64,000 nt of DNA from the NCBI GenBank assembly GCA_020744425.1, contig JAGMUV010000031.1:1-64000 (forward strand), read 5' to 3'. Of the stretch, positions 22,639 to 31,495 are shown in pieces. The DNA comes from Dactylonectria macrodidyma (taxonomy: Eukaryota > Ascomycota > Sordariomycetes > Hypocreales > Nectriaceae). A program made the position numbers and the translations under genes. Position 1 is the first letter of the stretch. The number at the start of each line of letters is the position of its first letter. The notes under the pieces were generated by a model. That model was not told the origin of the DNA. It did not search any database and saw nothing but the letters and a program-made list of their open reading frames with translations.

Positions 22639-25153
22639 ATGACAATCGAAACTTCGTCGCATCCAGCCACACCTGAAGGTAGCACGCCTAGCTCTCCGCC
22701 GCTGCCAAACGTCGACAACAGCCGTAGACGCTCGCCCCGCTCCGATGGCGAAAAGCTAGACCTGGTGTGCAATTTCATGCGGAAGGAGCTGCGCTGGGGT
22801 GTTGCCGACTTCGTCAAGGCGCTAGCTTCTGCTGAAGGTCCTAACCACACTCGTCGACAGGCTGCATTCGTATCAGCGGCCTACAAGGACTCTGGTGTCA
22901 TGAAGTCGTACTTCGGCGATGGTGACCAACTTTTGGGGGATGGCAGGCCATCTATTATCGAGGCACTGGATCTGGGCAAAAATGAGTTGCGGAAAGATGT
23001 GGAAAGGCTAGGCACTCTGGCACCATTTAACCAGTTCGATCCAACTCCCAAGAATGGAGAGTTCGACGCCCTCGACATGGATCAAACCCTGCGCACAATC
23101 CAGAGCGAGGCACCTCTGTTACTACGACTTATCAGGGACATCATGGCGCCTGAATCTCAGGGGAAATATCAGCGCCAAAAGGAACCAGTTGCTAGAATTG
23201 TCGCCATCATATCAATCCTCTGTTTCTCTCAGCGTCAAAGCACCTACACAGGCTTCCAGACGAGTTTAGGCCTCTACCTGCATTCTAAAGGTGTGAAACG
23301 TCAACAGCTAGAGCTCCTTGCTCGCCTTGGACTCGTTGTCAGTTACAACACTGTCATCCGAGTCATCAAGGAACAATCAACTCGGGCTGCAGCACAAGTG
23401 GAAAGAATGGGACAGAGTAACCACTCCGTGACGGCGTACGATAATTTCGAGGTAATGGAAGGCGTCAAGGAGCAGCGAGTTGATCACCAAGCCACATTCC
23501 ATTCCATGACGACGGGCCAGGTCATTCAAGGCATTGAAATGCCGCCTGGTGGATTGCGGCAAAATATGCTTGATACATGCGCGGAAATATGTGCTACTGA
23601 TGTCTTCCTGGCCCCTGGTAATCGAGATGATGAGATTCATCGTCAGGTACGTTTTAGTCAACCATGTCCTTGGCCTTACACTGATTGGCAATGGCCCACA
23701 GTAGATATCACGGCACTTTGCCTACGAGGCCATATACACGATCTTCTCAAGCGCCATCCCGGACGCTGCAAAGACGCGGCGTCCAACAATGCCCATTGTC
23801 GATGTTCTCAAACCTATCAAGACTGTTCATCATTCGCTCGGTCCCATTCCTCATGACGAGAGTACTAATACTGGCAATATCCTGATTCTGGAGAACATCT
23901 TCCAACATCAATACCGCCTGCCAGACACTGCCTTTGAGCAGCGTTTGTTCCTCATCTACGGCGACCAGAAAACCACGCAGCGGATTCGTTCGATCAAGCA
24001 ACGTAGAGAAGAAGCTGGGCAACCTTACGACAGGCTACAATGGGCACTGCCAGTGCCGGCGCTCTTCCACCTCCGAATGAACTACCTTTACATGATATCC
24101 AGACTCCATTTCGGATGTCCAGGAAGCGATCAGTCCACATTATATGACGCCATGAACTTCTGGACCAGGAAAAAGATCAGTAAATCAAAAGCTGATTTCT
24201 ACTCTCTAGAGCAGCTGATTATCCATAGCTTCCAGGCAAGAGTGTGCGCCTTGCTATGGAACATGCTTGCTCAGTCTGGAAAGGGGAGCAGCGTCGAGTT
24301 CGAAGACATCACTCGAACGCTAGCTGTTCACGATGAAGGAACCTTCTCGCGACTTCTCAACGAGATCATTGACTCCTATGGCAAACATGCCGCCGCGACT
24401 GATGACGAGGAGCTCCGGAACCACGTCCTATTCTTGCAGCACACTCAAACATACCTGCTTCTGAAGTATTCAATCAAGCACGCTGATCTTGGCCTCTTGC
24501 GTCGCGCCATTGATCGCTGTTGCCTGTACTTCCATGGGTCAGGACAGTCCAAATATGCCTATGAGATGCTGTACCTCTACCGTCTCACGTCATCGCGTGC
24601 TGCTACTCCGGAATTGCAGCGTGCGATTCTTGCAAATGGGCTAGTAAATCGTCAGGGCAAGGCGGATAGCTGGTATGAGACAGATAGGCTCGTGGAATTC
24701 CACAATGGTACACTCAGGAATCTCCTCAACGCTAAACGTGGATCTTCCCTCACGCTGGATTATCTCCTCGAGCACTGTGCTCTAAATACACACTTCTTTG
24801 CTACTCTTGCCAAGCAGACAGAGTCCTTTTACAGGATCATTCGCAGTGGCAAGCACCCGGAGAAATCGGCAGAACTTGACATCAGGGTGATGGCTCAACG
24901 TTTGTCTCACAGCGGGTCAATTGCTCTGCACAGTGGGCGAACGGTTAAACATAACGCTACTGATGTGTTGACAGCAGGAGCAATGCGCATTGCCGGCAAA
25001 GCGATAGCCAATTTCAACAGTACGGCATGCAGCGGCAACTACGATTACTTCGGGGGAGATGAACAGGAACACGACGGTGAAGAGGATGAAGATGGCGAAA
25101 TTGGTGGAGAACTCGGCCAGTTTTTTGCGCGTGATCATGCCGACGAGGAGTAG
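22639..25153 (+). CDS. DUF6589-type protein, candidate transposase
   Basis: Two exons (22639-23646 and 23705-25153; 58-bp intron GTACGT..GTAG) join in phase to 818 aa, starting 94 bp inside the left TIR. The protein matches the pattern I know as DUF6589: YDN (D268) preceding a run of Thr/Ser-rich sequence, IYGDQKTTQRIRS (D423) and a late RLVEFHNGTLR (E667). These three acidic residues sit in RNase H-fold-like surroundings and could form a DDE triad; that is inference. The C-terminus is acidic (DGEEDEDGE). Being one of only two genes between perfect TIRs and target duplications, it is the prime candidate for the transposase. There are no frameshifts or stops. The partner helicase lies tail-to-tail. 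Confidence 0.85.
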
Positions 25154-25175
25154 AAGGCGAGGATGCCCTTTGATA

Positions 25176-27175
25176 TTATCTATCGAGCTTGAGCTTTCGG
25201 AGCGTTGCCTCAAGACACGCATCCTGTGTGACGTCAAGGACTTCCTTTCCGTATGAGGCCAAAGCGCCCCATTCCCCGTCCACTGCATATGCTAATGAAC
25301 CCATAGAAGTAACCGTTGCAGCCGTCCTTGATATCATGGCTACAGCCCTATCCGGAAGGATAAGCTCGGGTAGCGAAGCTCTCATGAGCGTCGCAGACAA
25401 GACGTCCGCTGCCTTTGCCTTTCGCCGCTCGATCAAAGCGAACTTCACCGCTTCGGCGATGTGCTTTTGAGATTGAACAATCCTAACATGTTGTGTCTTG
25501 CGGGTAGGTAACCTGACTTCGTCCCCAATGCATTTGCTACAGCACGAAGTTGCCTCTGTCGGACAAGCCCATGATGCGTCGTTCTCGCCGAAGAACTCGA
25601 GTATGCCTCTCCGGATGCAAGTTGAACCATTGATTAGTTCCCACATGCCTCGCGGCAGGGTAGACCGTTTCTCGCTCTCCCGCATGCGCTTGGCGGATCG
25701 AAGTTTTGAGTGTTCTGTCTTGTCCCCAAAACACCAGGCCGGTACTAACCAGACGAACTCACCTGAGATTGCCTTACCTCGTGCGGCTCGGCCAGCTCGC
25801 TGCAATAAAGCGCCCATGCTCGCTGGGACGCCCCACTGAACAACGGCTCGGATATCTGGATTGTCAATACCCATTCCCATGGCGTCTGTCGCAACGATGA
25901 TGCGATGCATTGAGCTATCTACGACGCTCTCTGCATCAGGCTTTTCGAACTCTGTGGCTATGCGCCTCTTATCAGACTCCGCAAGCTGTGAATGGTATGC
26001 CTGGACGGCATCGATGGCTACGGTTTTGGAGCAACCTGCCCGAATCAGCAGCACTCTCAACCGCTTGACCGCCGTGATGATCTGCGTGATCGAGTCGACA
26101 TAGACTACGGCCTTCAGAATAGTCTTGCAGCAGGCACGACTGTCAGATCCTGCTTCCATTCGCCGGTGTCGAGTGGTTGCTAATACTCCCTGAGCAGCAG
26201 CCATTCCGCCCCCATTTTTGAATGCCTCTCTTGCCATATTTTCCCGTCTCTCCCTGACAGCCTGCTCGATCGCTCCCTGCACCGGTCTAACAAGGAACTC
26301 CAGATCGCGGAAACTGTTTGTCTGATGCTGGATTGGTTGAATGGCGAATGTTATGTCGGGTCTGTCAATAGAGGTACGTTGAATCTGAACGCAAGGATCG
26401 AACCCGCCGAGATCTCGAACCTCAGCCAATGTAACTGGATCGAGTGTCGCAGAACAGCCAAACCAAGGTACGACCCTGCTAACCATGCCGCGCAACAACG
26501 CCAATTGACTATATCGAGTCCTCCAATGCAGACCCCACTCGCTAACCACGTGTAATTCGTCGATAGCCACCAATACGAGATGGTCTTGAAAGGCTTGGTC
26601 GTATAAGACCTCCGTCTTGAATTTCTCGGACAATGCAATTTCTGGACTTAGAAGCACTGTGACCGCCTCATCAGCTATGATGCTCATGTCGCAATTGTCG
26701 ACCTGGATTCCTACCGTGGGTATATTTGCCGATTCGGATCTCATTGAGCAACGCGGCTTTGTTCGATTGGCCGTTTAATACGCAAGGCCCGGCAGCTGGG
26801 TATTCGAGCAATGGACTTGGCCTGTGGTTCACATTGGTTATTTCGTTGTTTACGCAAAAATGTCTCTGGGCCTCTCCACCGACTCACCTGGTCCTCTTCA
26901 AGCAGGTTTAGGGGCATAATCATGAGACAAATGCCGCCTCGCAAGGCCGGAACCGCCTGGAATACGGCGCTCTTGCCCCATCCTGTAGGCGCAATTAGGA
27001 TTAGGTCCTGCTGGTCGACGGCAAGTCTCCGTATTGCTTCTACCTGGCCGTCGCGGGGTGGGAAATTAAGGAGGTGTCGCATATCAAGCCCCGGCCCCAC
27101 TAGAGCAGCTGCCGTCGAAATGAGGCAAGGATCACGATCATCGTGAACAAGTTCACGATGAGAGTGAACGACCAT
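25176..27175 (-). CDS. RecQ-family DNA helicase inside the transposon
   Basis: Three exons (27175-26880, 26821-26715 and 26656-25176) join in frame to 627 aa if the ATG at 27175 is used; 27082 is an alternative start (596 aa), favoured because sister copies of the leader read GTG at 27175. Motif I is APTGWGKSAVF, motif II AIDELHVVSEW, motif III WFGCSATLD and motif VI QRAGRAARG. LLSPEI and EDQV segments are typical of fungal RecQ-like ATPases. A Cys cluster after the helicase core (C..CPTEATSCCSKC) fits a RecQ zinc-binding subdomain. There is no HRDC domain. Introns use GTGGAG..CACAG and GTAGGA..CACAG; the first donor is weak but is the only one keeping EDQV and frame. Role: DNA unwinding, presumably during transposition or repair of the element. 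Confidence 0.88.
27138..27161. promoter_or_regulatory. 24-bp dyad TCATCGTGAAC-N2-GTTCACGATGA
   Basis: Perfect 11-bp arms around 2 nt, conserved in all three copies of the leader (also 28427-28450 and 51257-51280). It is a possible binding site for an element-encoded or host protein. Confidence 0.5.
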
Positions 27176-27187
27176 AATTAGCGCCAA

Positions 27188-27202
27188 GCAGCAGGCTGCT
27201 GC
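27188..27202. promoter_or_regulatory. 15-bp dyad GCAGCAG-N-CTGCTGC
   Basis: Second palindrome of the leader, also at 28386-28400 and 51307-51321; fixed spacing to the 24-bp dyad. Confidence 0.45.
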
Positions 27203-27542
27203 CTAAACAGCCAACGCTTTCATTTGTGTATAAAAGAGCTGCACGGCTCAGTGCATCTTGTCATTGAGTTCTTGCTCCTTAGATAATTCTCATCAATTGA
27301 CCGATGCCAACAATGATCCCTGTGGAACCAATTGTCTGACAGGAGGCTTTCCAATGTTGAGGGCAATGACTCAGGATCAGGGCAACGCAGTGGGGTATGT
27401 ACCATCACGGTCAGCAGGGGAGATTTATATGTAGCCTCAACTGTAATTTTCAAGAACAATTGAGGTATCTTTCGCTGGTGTCAGGCTTAATCAGTCCATG
27501 AAACTGGTGTTTGATGATGGCGAAAGGCGCCGCCTTGCGCGA

Positions 27543-27689
27543 ATTACAAAGCGACGAACGACAACGCCACACAAAATTTTCCAAATTGGACTCAGGCCCT
27601 CTGTGTAGGTGTTACCCATTCGGGTTAGCGTGCTTTGGTAAGCGCGCATAGCCGCCACCGGAGCAGTGCGGCCTGAGGCACTGAGGTAA
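27543..27689 (-). repeat. right 147-bp terminal inverted repeat
   Basis: Inverted partner of 22398-22544; ends GAGGTAA immediately before GATCAAGT. Confidence 0.95.
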
Positions 27690-27697
27690 GATCAAGT
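27690..27697. repeat. GATCAAGT (copy 2 of 3, shared between two elements)
   Basis: Right duplication of the large transposon and, at the same time, left duplication of the 426-bp MITE. Confidence 0.95.
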
Positions 27698-28123
27698 TTA
27701 CCTCAGTTTCTCAGGCCCTCTGCCTCAGGCGCCAAGGCGCCTCTTACCCAAAAGGGTAAGACCTCTCCAGAGGGCCTGAGCGCAATTCCCAGATTTTTGG
27801 TGGCGTTGTTACTCGGTTTGAAACGCCGTATTTCCTTTTATATTATTGAAAACCTGAAAGTTTTCAGCTCATAATTATAGCTAAAAACAATGAATTTATT
27901 GTTACCATTTTTTCTTTCGGAAATACCCTAAAACGGGGATGTGGCAGCTTCCCAAATTTGATCAGTTTATCGATTTCGCGAGTTTTGGGTGGAAACATCC
28001 CGCATCGAACGACAACGCCACCAAAAATCTGGGAATTGCGCTCAGGCCCTCTGGAGAGGTCTTACCCTTTTGGGTAAGAGGCGCCTTGGCGCCCGAGGCA
28101 GAGAGCCTGAGGAACTGAGGTAA
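27698..28123. mobile_element. 426-bp MITE related to the DUF6589/RecQ transposon
   Basis: Both ends start TTACCTCAGTT; 112-bp TIRs match with three differences and keep the layout of the large element's TIRs (..GAGGGCCTGAG..CAATT..GTGGCGTTGT). It is non-coding inside. It is flanked by GATCAAGT on both sides, the left copy shared with the 5.3-kb element. Interpretation: a non-autonomous derivative mobilised by the same machinery. Confidence 0.92.
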
Positions 28124-28131
28124 GATCAAGT
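28124..28131. repeat. GATCAAGT (copy 3 of 3)
   Basis: Right duplication of the 426-bp MITE. Confidence 0.95.
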
Positions 28132-28246
28132 CAGGTCCCTTCGTTCCTCAAGGCACTTCGTCCCCTCTCCTGCTTGATTCTCCTCTGTAAAAGGCAACCT
28201 ACAATGAATCGCGTCTCTCGCACTGACGAGCCCTTCGAGGGAGATG

Positions 28247-28513
28247 TGTCGGACAATTGGCTCCACAGGGATCATTGTTGGCATCGGTCAATTGATGAGA
28301 ATTATCTAAGGAGCAAGAACTCAATGACAAGATGCACTGAGCCGTGCAGCTCTTTTATACACAAATGAAAGCGTTGGCTGTTTAGGCAGCAGCCTGCTGC
28401 TTGACGCTAATTGTGGTCGTTCACTCTCATCGTGAACAAGTTCACGATGATCGTGATCCTTGCCTCATTTCGACGGCAGCTGCTCTAGTGGGGCCGGGGC
28501 TTGATATGCGACA
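28247..28513 (+). repeat. helicase leader module, inverted copy 2, in front of the NRAMP gene
   Basis: About 98% identical to the reverse complement of 27075-27341. It ends at GATATGCGACA, whose ATG is the likely start of the NRAMP reading frame. It lies outside both transposons. Confidence 0.95.
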
Positions 28514-30579
28514 AGATGGCTACAACCAAAGCCCCAATCCCCTCTCCAACGACTTGACCACCAACCAGGATCTCAATGGCATCGCCAACTCCCGGGAGCT
28601 GAGACGGGAAGACCCGAGATGCTTGCGGGGAGCTCAACCACCGGGAGCTGATGATGATGGATCCAATTCCAATGCCTCGGGAGACAAGAATGCGTCTCCT
28701 CCTCCATTGGTCAGCATCATCGTGATGCTGGCCAACCCTCGGGGAACTTGGAAGGGGGGTTTCCAATTGAACCCCTCGTCCCCTCTCCCCTCTCCCTCCC
28801 CTCCGCCCTCTCTCGCCCTTGTCACCTCCCACTGCTCCCCACGATGATGGCTTCAACGATGGTTCTACCACCAGCAGCCATAGTCGCCGTCACCGTTCCA
28901 CAGTCCAACGCTTCGAGTCTGCCTTGTTCAAGTTCGGCTCCTTCATCCGGCCTGGTTTCATGATTGCTGTTGCATACAGTAAGTCCCATGTCTCCCTCTC
29001 CCCCCAAGTCCGTTGATACTTCGAGAACTCTAACAAATATCCCCTCACCCAGTTGACCCCGGAAACTATGCCACAGACATCGCAGCTGGTGCCTCATACC
29101 GCTTCCGGCTGCTGTTCATCGTTCTCTTGGCCAATGTCTTCGCCATCTTCCTCCAGAGTCTTGCCATCAAGCTTGGTACTATCAGTGGACTCAATCTCGC
29201 AGAGGCTTGTCGGGCTTTTCTCCCACGATGGCTAAACTACACCCTCTACTTCTTCGCCGAGGTTGCTATTATTGCCACGGACATTGCCGAGGTATGCAAG
29301 CACGTTGACCTCTATTATTTGCGTCCAAGCGACTGCTAGATATAGCTCGAACTAACTGCAAACCCCGAAGGTAATCGGATTTGCCATTGCACTTAACCTC
29401 CTGTTCCCGCAGGTCCCGTTAGTTGCTGGATGTGCTATTTCCATTGTCGACGTCATGGTCATCCTCCTCTTCTACCGTCCTGACAAGTCGATGAAGGGCC
29501 TTAGAATCTTCGAGTACTTTATAATGTGCCTGGTGCTTGGTGTCGTAGTTTGCTTCTGCATCCAACTATCCCTGATTAAAGACACCCCTATCGGACAAGT
29601 CTTCAAGGGCTACCTGCCGTCGGGCGCCATTGTTGAGCAGCAAGGGTTAGTTCTCTGCCATCCTCGTCGCTTGTGAGCTTTTCTCACCGCATAAGACTCT
29701 ACCAAGCATGCGGTATCCTTGGAGCAACTGTCATGCCGCAGTCTCTATCTAGTGTCCGGCATAGTCCAGCCCCGTCTGCGAGACTATGACACGAGACGCG
29801 GGCTTATCCCTCCCGAGCCATTGTCTGGCGCTTCGTCCACCAACGATGGCATTGATAGGGCCTATTATATCCCGTCTCTCGCGGCTATCCGACATTCGCT
29901 CAAGGTCTCCATCCTCGAGCTAGCCACCGCTCTCTTCACCTTTGCTCTCTTCGTCAACTCGGCCATCCTGATCGTAGCTGGCGCCTCCTTGTACAACAAC
30001 CCGGAAGCCCTCGAGGCGGACATCTTTAGCATTCACGACTTGCTTTCGGCGTCCATTTCTCCAGCTGCGGGCACCATATTTGCCCTCGCATTGCTGTTGT
30101 CTGGCGTCTCGGCGGGAATTGTGTGCACCATTGCCGGGCAGATGGTCAGCGAGGGCGCTCTAAACTGGAGACTCCGCCCATGGGTGCGCCGCCTGGTGAC
30201 TAGAAGCATCAGTATCACGCCGAGCATCACCATTGCGGGTGCTGTCGGACGGCCCGGGCTGAATGCGGCTCTCAACGGATCGCAAGTTGCGCTGAGCATC
30301 GTCCTGCCATTTGTCACGGCACCGCTCATATATTTCACTTGTCGCGATAAATACATGACGGTCCAGCCGGGCATGGGTCGTTTCCATGCCAAGGTCGATA
30401 GAGCCGGCGTGGCCTTCTTTGGACGGCCTGTGACGGCGGGGCAAGGAGAGAGCGATGGTGCCGTCAAGATGGCAATTCTTGGTATACGGCAATTTTTGCT
30501 GTTCTACGGAGTAGTCAGCATCAAATGGCCAATCACCGGCTCTATCATACTCGATTTGTCCGTTGACCCGAGGGATTAG
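28508..30579 (+). pseudogene. NRAMP-family divalent metal transporter, frameshifted
   Basis: Exons recognised: N-terminal part to 28978, 29053-29291, 29371-29645 and 29696 to about 30579, with splice phases consistent between them. TM1 is intact (GFMIAVAY|IDPGNYATD, the metal-binding DPGN). The TM6 motif MPH is destroyed: the sequence reads ATGCCGCAGTCT where CACA has become CA, a 2-bp loss near 29740 shifting the frame before YL.SGIVQPRL. Two further small indels near 30472 and 30503 shift the end (SWYTAIFAV is in another frame). The 5' exon from ATG 28505-28507 (MRQDGYNQSPNPLS) needs an unresolved intron over the pyrimidine tract 28770-28840. An intact relative would import Mn/Fe across a membrane; this copy looks dead unless the indels are assembly errors. 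Confidence 0.85.
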
Positions 30580-30818
30580 AGAATGCGACGTACTACGTCC
30601 TGGCATTTATTTATAGCCCGACCGGGAGCCATTCACAGAGTGTAGACGGCTTTAGTAATCGATGGTGTCATATTAGGTACCGATGGTGTTCTTTTTCATC
30701 CAATATTCTACGGTTACCTATATAACAACGCTATCAGCACATCGCAGCACCGATGGCATGGAAACAATCCACAAACCCCTTCATAAGGGTGAACTACAAG
30801 AATCTGCAAAGAACAGCC

Positions 30819-31457
30819 ATGCCTTCAGTCATCTACCTCGTTCGCCACGCCGAGTCGGAGCACAACATCTCAAAAGACTTCACACAACGAGATCCACCTC
30901 TCACTGCTAGCGGCTTGGCCCAGGCAGCGACTCTGTCTGAAAATTTCCCTGACACAGCCTCAATCGCCGTCGTGCTTACATCTCCACTTACACGCACGCT
31001 GCAAACTACGACCACCGGCTTCCCTCAAGTCTTCCGCAAAGATGCAGCAGGCGGCGCCCAGCTCATTGTCGACCCCGACCTTCAGGAGCGCAGCGACCTT
31101 CCTTGTGACACCGGGTCTGGACGTGCTGAACTGAACAAGGCCTTTCCGGGTCTCGATTTTGGGGACTTGGAGCATGAATGGTTCATCAAAGAGGGGTTGT
31201 ACGCCGCGGATGATGCTGCGGTCGTTAAACGAGCGCAACGATTCCGCGAGAGATTGCGGGAGATTATTGCTTCACTCGAGAAGGATAGAGAAGAGGATGA
31301 CGAGAGGCGAAGGACGAATGTGGTTGTTGTCACTCATGGTGTGTTTATGAAATTCTTAGCTGAGGACGACGCGATTGACCTCCCCAAGGCGGGCTGGAAA
31401 GCCTTCAGGATGGGTACTAGGGAGGGCGGAGGTGCTGTACTTATTCCCCAGGAGTGA
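30819..31457 (+). CDS. histidine phosphatase (phosphoglycerate-mutase-like) family protein
   Basis: A single exon encodes 212 aa from MPSVIYLVRHAESEHN, the family's usual start; an in-frame upstream ATG at 30753 would add 22 residues without similarity. The catalytic RHA motif (Arg9-His10) carries the phospho-accepting His. TSPLTRTLQTT holds the expected second arginine, and VVVVTHGVFMKFL the second catalytic His. Such small fungal members are phosphomonoesterases of unknown substrate. The frame is intact. The gene lies between the NRAMP pseudogene and the CHR gene, and its 3' end faces that of the CHR gene, 38 bp apart. Confidence 0.9.
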   Translation: MPSVIYLVRHAESEHNISKDFTQRDPPLTASGLAQAATLSENFPDTASIAVVLTSPLTRTLQTTTTGFPQVFRKDAAGGAQLIVDPDLQERSDLPCDTGSGRAELNKAFPGLDFGDLEHEWFIKEGLYAADDAAVVKRAQRFRERLREIIASLEKDREEDDERRRTNVVVVTHGVFMKFLAEDDAIDLPKAGWKAFRMGTREGGGAVLIPQE

Positions 31458-31495
31458 AGTTAAAATGGAGAAACTATCGTCCATCTCACATTAAA

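Larger units (their letters stand above)
27075..27341 (-). repeat. helicase leader module, inverted copy 1 (267 bp)
   Basis: Reverse complement of 28247-28513 with six mismatches. It contains the helicase upstream region, the start-codon context GATATGCGACA and two dyad-symmetric motifs. It is internal to the large transposon. Confidence 0.95.
22398..27689. mobile_element. 5,292-bp TIR transposon encoding DUF6589 protein and RecQ helicase
   Basis: The ends are 147-bp terminal inverted repeats (22398-22544 and 27543-27689) starting TTACCTCAGTGCC, with three mismatches by my alignment. Perfect 8-bp duplications GATCAAGT flank it. It carries exactly two genes, convergent, with 22 bp between their stop codons: a DUF6589-type protein (plus) and a RecQ-like helicase (minus). 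Both can be assembled into intact frames, so the element may be autonomous. The 8-bp duplication resembles hAT, but neither protein is a hAT transposase. A related MITE lies next to it at 27698-28123. Confidence 0.92.

Noticed and set aside
27175..27187. TTG at 27187 as helicase start
   Set aside because: Non-ATG start with no support; the ATG at 27175 or 27082 is preferred.
30753..30818. Upstream ATG of the histidine-phosphatase gene
   Set aside because: The extra 22 residues have no family similarity; the conserved protein starts MPSVIYLVRH.
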